Shown here piece by piece: positions 22,198 to 31,478 of a DNA stretch of 64,000 nucleotides; position 1 is the first letter of the stretch; every line of letters starts with the position of its first letter. The DNA comes from Streptomyces hygroscopicus subsp. hygroscopicus (GTDB lineage: Bacteria; Actinomycetota; Actinomycetes; Streptomycetales; Streptomycetaceae), in contig NZ_BBOX01000013.1 of the NCBI RefSeq assembly GCF_001553455.1, forward strand, positions 1-64,000, read 5' to 3'. The notes under the pieces are model-generated. The model was not told where the DNA came from. It saw only the letters and a program-made list of their open reading frames with translations, and did not search any database. A program made the translations under genes and the position numbers.

Positions 22198-23574
22198 GTG
22201 GACGAGAAGAACATCTTTGTGATCGGCCTGGACGAGGCCAATGTGCCCATTCTGGAAAGTGGCCCCGGTGCCCACCGGTACCGGTTCCATCGGCTGCTCA
22301 CGATCGAGGATCTGCAGGGCGGCGAGGTCTCCGTGGCGGATCTCATCGCCAAGGCGGAGGGTGTTCTGGACGCCTTCGAGGGCAGCGTCGACGCGATTGT
22401 CGGCTACTGGGACTTCCCGGTGAGCACGCTCGTGCCGATCCTGAGCGAGCGCTACGGGACCCGCAGCACGAGCCTGGAGTCGGTGGTCAAGTGCGAGCAC
22501 AAGTACTGGAGCCGACTGGAGCAGCAGAAGGTGATCGACGAGCATCCCCGGTTCGGGCGGGTCGATCTGGAGGCGCGTGACCCACGGCCGCCGGAGGGTG
22601 TCCGCTATCCGATGTGGCTCAAGCCGGCCCTCGCCTACTCCTCCGAGCTGGCCTTCTCCGTCAAGGACGAGGCGGAGTTCCGGGCGGCGGTCGCCGAGAT
22701 CCGGGAGGGCATCGGCCGCGTGGGCAAGCCCTTCGAGGCCATCCTCGAACGGCTCGACCTCCCGCCGGAGATGGAGGGTGTGGGCGGCCAGGTGTGCCTC
22801 GCGGAGGAAGCGCTGAGCGGGGTGCAGGTCGCCGTCGAGGGATACGTCCACCACGGCGAGGTCACCGTCTACGGCGTGCTGGACTCCATCGACTACCCCG
22901 ACAGCCCGTGTTTCCTGCGCCACCAGTACCCCTCCACGCTGCCGGAGCCGGTGATCCGGCGGCTGCATGACATCTCCCGGCGGGTGATGCGGCAGATCGG
23001 CATGGACGGGGCGACGTTCAGCATCGAGTACTTCTACGACCCGGCGACGGACGAGATCAATCTGCTGGAGATCAACCCCCGGCACTCCCAGTCGCACGCC
23101 GAACTCTTCGCCTACGTGGACGGGGTGTCCAACCACCACTGCATGCTCAGCCTCGCGCTCGGTGAGGACCCGGCCCTGCCGTACCGCTCCGGCCCGTACA
23201 CGATGGCCGCCAAGTGGTACTACCGGTGGTTCGCCGACGGTGTGGTCCACGACACCCCCGTCGAGGAGGAGATCGAGCGCATCGAGCGGGAGATCCCGGG
23301 CGTACGGATCGAGGTGGTGCCCGAGAAGGGGCAGCGGCTGTCGCAGATGGCGCAGCAGGACAGCTACAGCTTCGAATTGGCCCACGTCTTCACCGGGGGC
23401 GACAGCGAGCAGGACCTGCGCGCGAAGTACGACCGCTGCGTCGCCGCCCTGAGCCTCATCTTCGACGCCACCGCCCCCGACGACGCCACCGCCCCCGATG
23501 GTCAGGAGGAGACGGAGACAGAGACGGAGACGGCAACGGACGCGGTGACGGAGATGGAGACGCAGGGCGGTTGA
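22198..23574 (+). CDS. ATP-grasp ligase-like protein
   Basis: 458 residues from GTG 22198. The central ATP-grasp fold shows PMWLKPALAYSS (Lys for nucleotide), QVAVEGYVHHGEVTVYGVLDS, and the metal-binding FSIEYFYDPATDEINLLEINPRHSQSH with Glu and Asn residues. Enzymes of this fold form acyl-phosphates and join carboxylates to amines or thiols. The C-terminus ends in an unusual repeat of Thr-Glu (TETETETAT). It is followed 110 bp later by a CocE-type hydrolase, suggesting a small pathway that makes and cleaves an amide or ester. The substrate is unknown. Confidence 0.9.
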   Translation: MDEKNIFVIGLDEANVPILESGPGAHRYRFHRLLTIEDLQGGEVSVADLIAKAEGVLDAFEGSVDAIVGYWDFPVSTLVPILSERYGTRSTSLESVVKCEHKYWSRLEQQKVIDEHPRFGRVDLEARDPRPPEGVRYPMWLKPALAYSSELAFSVKDEAEFRAAVAEIREGIGRVGKPFEAILERLDLPPEMEGVGGQVCLAEEALSGVQVAVEGYVHHGEVTVYGVLDSIDYPDSPCFLRHQYPSTLPEPVIRRLHDISRRVMRQIGMDGATFSIEYFYDPATDEINLLEINPRHSQSHAELFAYVDGVSNHHCMLSLALGEDPALPYRSGPYTMAAKWYYRWFADGVVHDTPVEEEIERIEREIPGVRIEVVPEKGQRLSQMAQQDSYSFELAHVFTGGDSEQDLRAKYDRCVAALSLIFDATAPDDATAPDGQEETETETETATDAVTEMETQGG

Positions 23575-23684
23575 GCCTCGATGTCCGTCCCGCCCCTGAC
23601 GCGCCCGGTGTGCCAGTCGCGTCCAGGGGCACCCGTGACCCCGTGCCGCCACCGAAGCCGCCAGGGAAGGAGCAGGTCGGCCCG

Positions 23685-25736
23685 ATGCGCCTCGTGAGCA
23701 ATCTGCCGTGCGCGACCAAGGAAGAGGACCACGTCACGATCGCCATGTCCGACGGCGTTCGCCTGTCAGCGCGCATCTGGCGTCCCACGTCCTCGGACGA
23801 GGAGCCGGTGCCGGCGGTGCTGGAGTACATCCCGTACCGCAAACGCGATCTGACCGCCGTGCGCGACTCCATCCACCACCCCTACATCGCCGGTCACGGC
23901 TACGCCTGCGTCCGCGTCGATCTGCGCGGCACCGGTGAGTCGGAGGGCGTGCTGACGGACGAATACCTGGAGGGGGAACAGAGCGACGCCGAGGAGGTCC
24001 TGGCCTGGCTCGCCGAGCAGCCCTGGTGCGACGGCACCACCGGCATGATGGGCATCTCCTGGGGCGCCTTCGCCGCCCTCCAGGTCGCGGCCCGGCGGCC
24101 ACCGAGCCTGCGCGCCATCGTGATCGCCTCCTTCACCGACGACCGGTACGCCGATGACATGCACTACATGGGCGGCGCCCTGCTGTCGGACAACCTCGCC
24201 GAGGCGGGCACGATGTTCGCGTACGCCACCTGTCCGCCGGACCCGGCGGTGGTCGGCGAGCGCTGGCGCGACATGTGGCACGAGCGGCTGGAGAACGCCC
24301 GCCCCTGGGTACTGGAGTGGCTGCGCCACCAGCGCCGCGACGACTACTGGCGGCACGCCTCGGTATGCGAGGACTACCGGGCCGTGCGATGCCCGGTGCT
24401 GGCCTCCAGCGGCTGGGCGGACGGCTACTCCAACGCGGTGACCCGGCTGCTCGGCCATCTGGACGTACCGCGCAAGGGCCTGATCGGACCCTGGTCGCAC
24501 AAGTACCCGCACCTGGGCGAGCCCGGCCCCGCCATCGGCTACCTCCAGGAGGTGGTGCGCTGGTGGGACCACTGGCTGAAGGGCGTGGACAACGGCGTCA
24601 TGGACGGGCCCATGCTGCGCACCTGGATGCAGGACAGCGTGCCGCCCTCCACCTCCTACGAGGAACGGCCCGGCCGCTGGGTGAGCGAACCCCAGTGGCC
24701 CTCCCCGAACGTCGAGCCGGTCGCGCACCCGCTCACCCGCCACCGCATCGGGGACCCCGGTGACACGCCTCCCGGCCAGGAGCCGCACGGCGCCGCGCTG
24801 ACCGTGCAGTCGCCGCTTTCCGTGGGCCAGTTCGCGGGCAAGTGGGCCTCCTACAACGCGCCGCCGGACCTGCCGTACGACCAGCGGGAGGAGGACGGCG
24901 GCTCGCTGGTGTTCGACACCGAGGCGCTCACCGAGCGGGTGGAGATCCTCGGCTCCCCCTCCGTCGAGCTGGAGCTGTCGGTCAGCGAACCGGTCGCCAT
25001 GGTCGCCGCCCGGCTGTCCGACGTGGCGCCGGACGGCCGCGCCACCCGCGTCACCTACGGTCTGCTCAACCTCACCCACCGCGACGCGATCGGCACCCCC
25101 GAACCGCTGGAGCCCGGCCGGCGCTACCGCGCCCGGGTGCAACTCAACGGCGTGGCCCAGGCGTTCCCGCCCGGCCACCGCATCCGGCTGTCGCTGTCCA
25201 CATCGTACTGGCCGCTCGCCTGGCCACCGCCCAAGCCGGTCCTGCTGAGCGTGTACGAGGGCGCCAGCACCCTCACGCTGCCGGTGCGCCGGGACCGGGA
25301 CCGGGACCGGAGCAGCGAGGACGAGCCACAGCGTCCGTTCGGCGAACCCGAGGGCACACCTCCCATCGCCACCACCCGGCTCACACCCCCCGAACAGCGC
25401 TGGGACGTCAAGCGCGACCTGGTCGGCTACCGGTCCGAGCTGGAGATCGTCAAGGACGCGGGCACCCAGCGCTTCGACGACATCGGCCTGGACGTCGGCC
25501 GCCGGGCGTACGAGCGCTACACCGCCGTGGCGGACGACTTCACCTCGGTCGGCGGCGAGTCCACCTGGACCATGCGCTTCCACCGCGACGGCTGGGAGAC
25601 GCGCGTGGTGACGAGCACGGTGCTGCGGTGCGGCGAAACCGAGTTCACGGTCGACGCCACGCTGGACGGCTACGAGGGCGACCGGCGGGTGTTCTCCCGC
25701 AGCTGGAACGAAACGCTGCCCCGGGACTGCCTGTGA
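23685..25736 (+). CDS. CocE/NonD family hydrolase
   Basis: 683 residues from ATG 23685 with GAAGGAG ahead. The alpha/beta-hydrolase domain carries VRVDLRGTGESEG and nucleophile Ser125 in GISWG; the catalytic His is in GPWSHKYPH. The second half is the jelly-roll X-Pro dipeptidyl-peptidase C-terminal domain (SVELELSVSEPVAMVAARLSDVAPDGRATRVTYG). Family members are cocaine esterase-like acylases and X-Pro peptidases. An extra ~130-residue C-terminal part (from RWDVKRDLVGYRSELEIV) is added. Cytoplasmic; no signal peptide. Confidence 0.93.
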   Translation: MRLVSNLPCATKEEDHVTIAMSDGVRLSARIWRPTSSDEEPVPAVLEYIPYRKRDLTAVRDSIHHPYIAGHGYACVRVDLRGTGESEGVLTDEYLEGEQSDAEEVLAWLAEQPWCDGTTGMMGISWGAFAALQVAARRPPSLRAIVIASFTDDRYADDMHYMGGALLSDNLAEAGTMFAYATCPPDPAVVGERWRDMWHERLENARPWVLEWLRHQRRDDYWRHASVCEDYRAVRCPVLASSGWADGYSNAVTRLLGHLDVPRKGLIGPWSHKYPHLGEPGPAIGYLQEVVRWWDHWLKGVDNGVMDGPMLRTWMQDSVPPSTSYEERPGRWVSEPQWPSPNVEPVAHPLTRHRIGDPGDTPPGQEPHGAALTVQSPLSVGQFAGKWASYNAPPDLPYDQREEDGGSLVFDTEALTERVEILGSPSVELELSVSEPVAMVAARLSDVAPDGRATRVTYGLLNLTHRDAIGTPEPLEPGRRYRARVQLNGVAQAFPPGHRIRLSLSTSYWPLAWPPPKPVLLSVYEGASTLTLPVRRDRDRDRSSEDEPQRPFGEPEGTPPIATTRLTPPEQRWDVKRDLVGYRSELEIVKDAGTQRFDDIGLDVGRRAYERYTAVADDFTSVGGESTWTMRFHRDGWETRVVTSTVLRCGETEFTVDATLDGYEGDRRVFSRSWNETLPRDCL

Positions 25737-25900
25737 CCACCGACGCTCTCGCCCAACTCGGCAGCGACGCGCCTCTGCACCGCCCGTCCCAGCCGGAAGA
25801 GATCGCGCCGACGTATGTGTACCTGGCCTCGGACGCGGACTGCAGCTACACGGTGGGCGAGGTGATCGCCGTTACGGGCGGGATCGTGGACACCCGCTGA
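25733..25900 (+). pseudogene. C-terminal fragment of an SDR oxidoreductase
   Basis: A 55-residue frame that could start at GTG 25733 (overlapping the hydrolase stop as GTGA) ends RPSQPEEIAPTYVYLASDADCSYTVGEVIAVTGGIVDTR. This is the conserved tail of classical short-chain dehydrogenases. The Rossmann nucleotide site and YxxxK catalytic residues (about 200 residues) are absent, so it is a deletion remnant rather than a working enzyme. Confidence 0.8.
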
Positions 25901-25936
25901 CGACCGCCCGCCGACCGCACGCCGAGACGTGTTCCC

Positions 25937-25977
25937 GATGCCGGTGGCGGCCCTGCCAGAGGGCCGCCACCGGCATC
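25937..25977 (+). terminator. Strong 18-bp hairpin terminator
   Basis: Perfect 18-base arms beginning GATGCCGGTGGCGG with loop GCCAG, downstream of the ATP-grasp/hydrolase/SDR-fragment cluster. Among the strongest hairpins in the window. Confidence 0.85.
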
Positions 25978-26206
25978 TGCCGTCGCGCGCACCCGCACCA
26001 CGCCCGCGCCCGCGCCGCCCACGCCCGCCCACACCCGCCGCCCGCGCCCAGAATGATCCGGAAGGGATCCGAAAATTATCGCCACACCCGCCCGGATATT
26101 GATCCCCTGGACCGCCGTTTCAGCGATCAATCCCGGATCAGTTGCCATCGCTTTCCCTTTGAGCAGGTCTTATTCCTCATCGAGAGAACAGCAGCCACAA
26201 CAGTAC

Positions 26207-26258
26207 TTCCGTAATGCTTGCGGAAACTGTTGACACCCCACGGAGCCGGACCAACACT
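26207..26258 (+). promoter_or_regulatory. Putative xylanase promoter with TTCCG-N9-CGGAA site
   Basis: TTGACA at 26230-26235 is followed after 17 bases by AACACT (26253-26258). An inverted repeat TTCCG (26207-26211)/CGGAA (26221-26225) abuts the -35 box on the upstream side and could bind a regulator. The rest of 25978-26206 contains no gene; 26060-26220 is unusually A/T-rich for this window. Confidence 0.5.
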
Positions 26259-26333
26259 GTCGGCATCGACGGACCTCATCCACCGTCGATCCGGGCCGAT
26301 CCCACGGCCCTGCCTCACCCCGGTCCTTCACGG

Positions 26334-26406
26334 CCTGCACGGCTGCACGGCCTGCACGGCCTGCACGGCCTTCATGACCTTCGCGGTCTTCACGACCTTC
26401 ACGAGG
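26334..26406 (+). repeat. Short tandem repeats in the xylanase leader
   Basis: CTGCACGGC is repeated about four times, then CTTCATGAC/CTTCGCGGT/CTTCACGAC/CTTCACGAG continue with the same 9-base period up to the ribosome site AGGAGG at 26404. This lies in the presumed 5' untranslated leader. Confidence 0.6.
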
Positions 26407-26413
26407 AGGAAGC

Positions 26414-27109
26414 ATGCACCGGGACCACACCCCCAACCACCCGATCAGCCGCCGAGGCTTACTCGGCCGGGCCGGTGCCCTGACGCTGGCGACCTCCGGG
26501 CTGATGCTGCCGGGCATCGGCACGGCCAACGCCGACACGACCATCACCACGAATCAGACCGGCACCAACAACGGGTTCTACTACTCGTTCTGGACCGACG
26601 GCGGCGGATCGGTCTCCATGACGCTGGCCTCCGGCGGCAGCTACCGCACCTCATGGACCAACTGCGGGAATTTCGTCTGCGGTAAGGGCTGGAGCAACGG
26701 CGGCCGCAGGAGCGTGCAGTACTCGGGCAGCTTCAACCCGTCCGGCAACGGATACCTGTGTCTCTACGGGTGGACCACGAATCCGCTGGTGGAGTACTAC
26801 ATCGTCGACAACTGGGGCACCTACCGGCCCACGGGTACCTACAAGGGCGCGGTGACCAGCGACGGCGGTACGTACGACATGTACCAGACCACGCGCTACA
26901 ACGCCCCGTCGGTCGAAGGCACGCGCACGTTCAATCAGTACTGGAGCGTCCGGCAGTCGAAGAAGACGGGCGGAACCATCACCACGGGCAATCACTTCGA
27001 CGCATGGGCCCGTTCCGGAATGAACCTGGGCAGTTTCGTGTACTACATGATCCTCGCGACCGAGGGATACCAGAGCAGTGGGAACTCGAATCTCACCGTG
27101 AGCGGATGA
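26414..27109 (+). CDS. Secreted GH11 endo-1,4-beta-xylanase
   Basis: 231 residues from ATG 26414 with AGGAGG close upstream. A twin-arginine signal ([23 protein letters not shown], cleavage near ANA-D) is followed by a complete family 11 beta-jelly-roll. Catalytic Glu127 ([13 protein letters not shown]) is the nucleophile and Glu217 ([11 protein letters not shown]) the acid/base. It hydrolyses xylan outside the cell. Only the catalytic domain is present; no xylan-binding module follows. A terminator stands at 27208. Confidence 0.96.
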   Translation: MHRDHTPNHPISRRGLLGRAGALTLATSGLMLPGIGTANADTTITTNQTGTNNGFYYSFWTDGGGSVSMTLASGGSYRTSWTNCGNFVCGKGWSNGGRRSVQYSGSFNPSGNGYLCLYGWTTNPLVEYYIVDNWGTYRPTGTYKGAVTSDGGTYDMYQTTRYNAPSVEGTRTFNQYWSVRQSKKTGGTITTGNHFDAWARSGMNLGSFVYYMILATEGYQSSGNSNLTVSG

Positions 27110-27207
27110 CCATCCCGGACCATCCTCCGGACCACCCCGGACCACCCCGGTCCACCCCGGACCCATCCCGTCCGAAGACGGATCGCACCTGTCCCCCGCT
27201 CCACAAC

Positions 27208-27234
27208 AAGCCCCGGGCCAGTAGCCCGGGGCTT
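27208..27234 (+). terminator. Hairpin terminator after xylanase gene
   Basis: Perfect 11-base arms AAGCCCCGGGC/GCCCGGGGCTT with loop CAGTA followed by TTCG. The remaining bases to 27452 contain no gene; 27110-27180 has CCATCCCGGACC repeats. Confidence 0.85.
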
Positions 27235-27452
27235 TTCGTCTGCCCGGACCGACGAGACCCCGGAGTTCGCCTTCCTCTTCCCCGGCCCCCCGCCCTGGAC
27301 CTCACCGCACCTCTCCCACCTGCGCGTTCGGGCCCCGCAAGGTTTCGGCAAGGGGTCGGCAAGCCTTCTGTCCGCCGGGGCGGGCAGAGGACCGACGCGA
27401 GACCCACGAGGGTCCACGTCCGAAATCCGCACGAGAGATGAACGGGGGCGCC

Positions 27453-28679
27453 ATGTCGGCGTTGAACACGATCGCAGAGTCTTCCCACGACGAGCCCCGC
27501 CAGTGGCTCACGCTGGTGGAACGCAAGAAGGTACTGGCCGTCGTCCACACCGTCACCTACGCCAAGCGGCTCCTCGAGGTCCTGTCGCTCCTGGAGGCCG
27601 ACTTCCGGATCCAAGTGGTCTTCACCACCCCTCCGCACGCCTTCGGGGACGACGTGCCGCGCTTCCTCCAACACCAGGGAAGCCCCTTACTTCCCTGGTC
27701 GGAGGCCACCCACATGACCTTCGACCTCGCCGTGGCGGCGGGGCCGCGCGGGGTGGAGCAGGTGCGGGCGCCGGTGATCACCATGCCGCACGGCGCCAGC
27801 TACCTCAAACGCCTGCCCGGAGCCACGGACCCGGGGGTGGCGGGGCTGCGCAGGCGGGACCTCATGCCCGGTGGCAAGCCGCCGGCCGCCGTGGTCGTAC
27901 CGCACCACGCCGATCTGCGGGAGCTGGAGCGGCACTGCCCCGAGGCGCTCCCTCTGGCGCATGTGGTCGGCGACCCCGCGCACGACCGGATCACCGCGAG
28001 CCTGTCACGGCGCACCGCCTACCGCCGTGCGCTGGGGCTCGCGGACGGGGAACGGCTGGTGCTCGCCGTCTCCACCTGGGGTCCCCACTCGTTCTTCGGC
28101 CGTTTCGAGATGCTGCTGCCGCGCCTGGTCGGGGAGCTTGCGTCCGGGCGGTACCGGACGGCCGTCCTGGTCCACCCCAACGTGTGGTCGGGCCACGGCT
28201 CGTGGCAGGTCACGACGTGGCTGGCGTGGTGCCGCCGGCTGGGTGTCAGCGTGGTGCCGCCGGAGGCGGACTGGCGCAGTGTGCTGGTCGCGGCCGACTA
28301 CATCATCGGCGACCACGGCTCGGTCACCCTCTACGGAACGCTCACCGGCGCCCCCATCCTGCTGACCGGGTCGCCGGAGCCGGAAATCAACCCGCATTCC
28401 CCGGCCGCCACGCTCGCCGTCACCGCGCCGGCGCTGTCCCCGGCGCATCCGCTCCCCGAGCAGCTCGACTACGCCGCCGCCGAATACCGCCCGGAGGAGT
28501 ACGCCGCGATCGGCGCGCGCATCACCTCCGAGCCGGGCCGTTTCCACCGCAACATGCGGCGGCTGATGTACCGGCTGCTGCGGCTGGGCCAGCCCGCCCA
28601 CGAACCGCGGGCGTTGCCCCTGCCGGATCCGCCGACGCTGCGGGCGTGGACGGCCGATCGTGGGCAGGCATCGGCATGA
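27453..28679 (+). CDS. GT-B/CDP-glycerol glycerophosphotransferase-like protein
   Basis: 408 residues from ATG 27453 behind GGGGGC; ATG 27438 is the alternative. An N-terminal Rossmann-like half (KKVLAVVHTVTYAKRLLEVLSLL and VQVVFTTPPHAF-like strand) and a C-terminal half with VSTWGPHSFFG, YRTAVLVHPNVW and ADYIIGDHGSVTLYGTLTGAPILL resemble the nucleotide-sugar or CDP-glycerol binding domain of GT-B transferases (GDHGS/T motif). Homologues are sometimes labelled translation initiation factor 2, which the sequence does not support. The substrate is unknown. The following gene overlaps its stop. Confidence 0.8.
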   Translation: MSALNTIAESSHDEPRQWLTLVERKKVLAVVHTVTYAKRLLEVLSLLEADFRIQVVFTTPPHAFGDDVPRFLQHQGSPLLPWSEATHMTFDLAVAAGPRGVEQVRAPVITMPHGASYLKRLPGATDPGVAGLRRRDLMPGGKPPAAVVVPHHADLRELERHCPEALPLAHVVGDPAHDRITASLSRRTAYRRALGLADGERLVLAVSTWGPHSFFGRFEMLLPRLVGELASGRYRTAVLVHPNVWSGHGSWQVTTWLAWCRRLGVSVVPPEADWRSVLVAADYIIGDHGSVTLYGTLTGAPILLTGSPEPEINPHSPAATLAVTAPALSPAHPLPEQLDYAAAEYRPEEYAAIGARITSEPGRFHRNMRRLMYRLLRLGQPAHEPRALPLPDPPTLRAWTADRGQASA

Positions 28680-29188
28680 GGTGGCCGGCCTGGTGCTTCG
28701 TCACCGTGGAGTGGTGGGCCGCGGCTCCGCCGGAGCCGGCGCCGGCGCCGTCCTTGTGCCTCTGGACGGGCCGGGCGCCGGGCGGAGGCGTCCTGTTGGC
28801 CCGCACCGGCCGCGCGGACACCCGCCGGGGGCGCGTCCTCGACGAGCACCTGACGGTGGATGCCGATGCCTGCGCCGACGCACGCCGCCTGGATTGTGCC
28901 GACGTGCTGTGCGGAAGCCGCCCGCGGCCGGCCGCCGAGGCGGTGCGGTGGCTGGCGGAGGTCGGTTGCGCCAGACCGGCCTGCGGCCTGGCCGCCGTAC
29001 CGCTGGCCGGTGGCGGCTGGATGGCGCGCGGCGGTACGGATCCGGGCGTGGTGGCCCTGCCGTGCCAGGTGCCGCCGCAGCACTGGCTCTTCGTGTCCTG
29101 CCTGCACGCATGGCTGGTGGCGGGGCTCCCGCTGAGCGCAGTGGTGGAGGCGCACCCGCGGTTCACGTACCGCCCGGCGCTTCCCTGA
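28676..29188 (+). CDS. Unknown protein coupled to GT-B-like gene
   Basis: 170 residues whose ATG overlaps the preceding stop (ATGA). Rich in Trp, Cys and Ala: RWPAWCFVTVEWW at the start, then a Cys-containing centre (DADACADARRLDCADVLCGSRP) and a C-terminal LPCQVPPQHWLFVSCLHAWLVAGLP. No signal peptide or known domain. Coupling suggests it acts with the transferase-like protein. Its last 26 bases overlap the convergent STAND gene. Confidence 0.75.
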   Translation: MRWPAWCFVTVEWWAAAPPEPAPAPSLCLWTGRAPGGGVLLARTGRADTRRGRVLDEHLTVDADACADARRLDCADVLCGSRPRPAAEAVRWLAEVGCARPACGLAAVPLAGGGWMARGGTDPGVVALPCQVPPQHWLFVSCLHAWLVAGLPLSAVVEAHPRFTYRPALP

Positions 29189-31286
29189 GCCGGCGGGCGT
29201 CGGCGGGGCTGGTGACCTCGAACAGCGCGCGGGCGCGGGCGCGGAAGTGCCGTGCTTCGGTCTCCTCCCCGCGTTCCCGGGCGCTGTCCCCGAGCATTTC
29301 CAGGGCACGGGCCTGCCAGTGGACCGCCCCGGAGGAGGTGAACACCGCGAGCGCCTCCTCCATCGCCGCCGTACCCGCCCTGTGCTCACCGGCGCGCGCA
29401 CGGGCGCGCCCCAGGAAGACCAGGGCCCGGGCCGCGTCATGCGGGTCGTTGACGGCCAGCAGACCGGTGTGCGCGTGGGTGAAGTACTCGACGGCCCGGC
29501 CGGTGTCGTCCTGGGCGAGTGCGATCTCACCGAGGATGATCCTGGCCAGGGCCACACCGCGGGGGTAGCCGCACGCCTCCCAGCAGGTGATGGCCTGGTT
29601 CAGATACTCCACGGCACGCGCCGTCCGTCCGGCGTCGCGGTGGCAGCCGCCGAGGCCCAGCAGCGCCTGTCCCTCGTCCCGTACGTCACCCGCCTCGCGC
29701 GCCGCCCGGCGGGACCGCTCGTACCACTCGGCCGCGTCGTCGACGCGGCCGGCGGCGCTCAGGCCGATGGCGCCGGAGTTGAGCATCCGGCGCTCGGCCT
29801 CGGCGTCGCCGTCTTCCCGGGCCGCCGCCAGGCCGATCTCATGGGCCTCGATCCACAGGTCGTAGTGGCGCAGCCGCAGGAAAACCGGCCACATGGCGTC
29901 CACCAGCTGCCAGGTCATCGCATGCCACTCGGATGCCGCGGCGGCGCGTATCACCGCCATGAGGTTCATCCGGTGGGCATCGAGCCAGGCGAGCGCGCCC
30001 GGATCGTCGGCGAAGGGCACGGGGAGCCCGGCCGGGTGGGTCACGTCCCGGGCGAGGGTGAACTGCGCGGGCGTGATCAGCTTCTCGGCTTCGGTGGCCG
30101 TCTCCAGATACCAGTCGCAGACCCGCCGCAGTGCCTCCGCCCGAGCCGGAGCGCTCTCCTCCGCGGTCGCCCGGCCGTGGGCGTGGACCCGCACCAGGTC
30201 GTGGAAGCGGAAGCTGCCCGGCCCGGTCTCCTCCATCAGATTGGCCTCGACCAGCTCGTCCAACCGGGCTTCGGCCCACTCCAGGGAGGCGGCGCAGGCC
30301 GCGGCGGCGCTTCGCGCGTCGAAGGTCCGCAGGGGCAGCGGGCCGAGCCTGCGGTACAGCAGGGCGGCCTCCTCGGTCAGAACGGCGTAGGAAGCGTCCA
30401 GCGCGTTGCTCACCGTGTTCTCTCCCTCCACGTGCAGCGCGGCCAGCCGCTCCGTGTCCCGGGTCAGGGCGTCGGCCAGGGTCTTGACGGACTGTCGTGG
30501 CCTCGACGCCAGGCGCGCGGAGGCAAGGCACAGGGCAAGGGGCAGTCCGGCACACAGCGCGACGACCTGGCGCGCCGCGGACGGCTCGTTCGCCACGCGG
30601 TCGTCGCCGATCGCCCGGCTGAGCAGCTCGGCCCCGGCGTCCGGCCGCAGCGCCCGCAGCTGGTGCACCGCCGCTCCGTCCATGCGGAGACCGGTCAGCC
30701 TGCGGCGGCTGGTGACCACGGTGAGGCCGTGCGGACCCGCGTGCAGCAGCGGACGTACCTGGGCGGCGGTGAACGCATTGTCCAGTACTACCGCGATCCG
30801 GGCTTCAGCGGTCCAAGACCGCCACAGTGACGCTTTTTCGGCCATATCAGCAGGCACCGAGCCGGCCCCGAGCGCCCGCAGGAACTGGCTCAGGACCTCG
30901 CCGGGGCTCGCGGGGCCCTGGGCCGAGTGCCCGCGCAGGTCGGCGTAGAGCTGCCCGTCGGGGAACTCGGCCGCCAGGGAGTGGAGCCAGCCGCACACCA
31001 AGGTCGTCTTGCCGATCCCGGCCGGGCCGCTGACCACGATCAGCGACCGGGCCGGGCGGTCCCGCCCGTTCCCGGTCAGCAGTCCCTCCAGCGCCGTCAT
31101 GTCGTCGTTACGGCCGGTGAAGTGGGCCGGGACCGGCAGGAGCTGCCGGGGTGGCGGCACCCTGGCGGCCGCCCCCGTGTGCACATGGATGCCGCCGTGC
31201 ACGTCGCGCGCCTGGACCGCGGGACCGTCGATCCGGGCCCGGCCGCCGATCAGGTTCTCCTGGGCGTCCCCGGGTGCCTGGCCCAT
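29163..31286 (-). CDS. STAND (NB-ARC-TPR) regulator without DNA-binding domain
   Basis: 707 residues. The N-terminus has the ARDVHGGIHVH motif seen before NTPase or effector domains in many actinobacterial STAND proteins. An NB-ARC ATPase follows, with Walker A GPAGIGKTT (87-95), ADLRGHS and IAVVLDNA (Walker B), and TSRRRLTGL sensor; the C-terminal 300 residues are TPR repeats. It is an AfsR-like protein lacking the SARP winged helix. It lies divergent from a full-length SARP at 31479 with 190 bp between, so the two may work together. Confidence 0.9.
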   Translation of the reverse strand: MGQAPGDAQENLIGGRARIDGPAVQARDVHGGIHVHTGAAARVPPPRQLLPVPAHFTGRNDDMTALEGLLTGNGRDRPARSLIVVSGPAGIGKTTLVCGWLHSLAAEFPDGQLYADLRGHSAQGPASPGEVLSQFLRALGAGSVPADMAEKASLWRSWTAEARIAVVLDNAFTAAQVRPLLHAGPHGLTVVTSRRRLTGLRMDGAAVHQLRALRPDAGAELLSRAIGDDRVANEPSAARQVVALCAGLPLALCLASARLASRPRQSVKTLADALTRDTERLAALHVEGENTVSNALDASYAVLTEEAALLYRRLGPLPLRTFDARSAAAACAASLEWAEARLDELVEANLMEETGPGSFRFHDLVRVHAHGRATAEESAPARAEALRRVCDWYLETATEAEKLITPAQFTLARDVTHPAGLPVPFADDPGALAWLDAHRMNLMAVIRAAAASEWHAMTWQLVDAMWPVFLRLRHYDLWIEAHEIGLAAAREDGDAEAERRMLNSGAIGLSAAGRVDDAAEWYERSRRAAREAGDVRDEGQALLGLGGCHRDAGRTARAVEYLNQAITCWEACGYPRGVALARIILGEIALAQDDTGRAVEYFTHAHTGLLAVNDPHDAARALVFLGRARARAGEHRAGTAAMEEALAVFTSSGAVHWQARALEMLGDSARERGEETEARHFRARARALFEVTSPADARRLREAPGGT

Positions 31287-31478
31287 CCGTCCGTCCCCCC
31301 GGTCAGTCGGTCGCCGTTTGTATGGATCAGTCCGGTCCTACCCTCGACGGGACTTCGGCGATGCACCCGGGAACGCCCGATGACGTGATTCGGCCAGTGC
31401 GCCGCGAACGGTGTATGGCGGCCGCCCATCCCCCGTGCCATGCTCGCTCAAAACGGACAGACCAGCGGGAGGACGCTG

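Noticed and set aside
22177..23652. 491-codon antisense frame over the ATP-grasp gene
   Set aside because: Shadow of a well-supported gene; rich in His, Arg and Val, with no domain and no ribosome site.
23766..25583. 605-codon antisense frame over the CocE-type hydrolase
   Set aside because: Mirror frame of strong codon bias in the sense gene; no recognisable protein features.
27453..28679. Translation initiation factor 2
   Set aside because: Such labels exist for relatives, but there is no GTPase P-loop or IF2 domain; a GT-B-like fold fits better.
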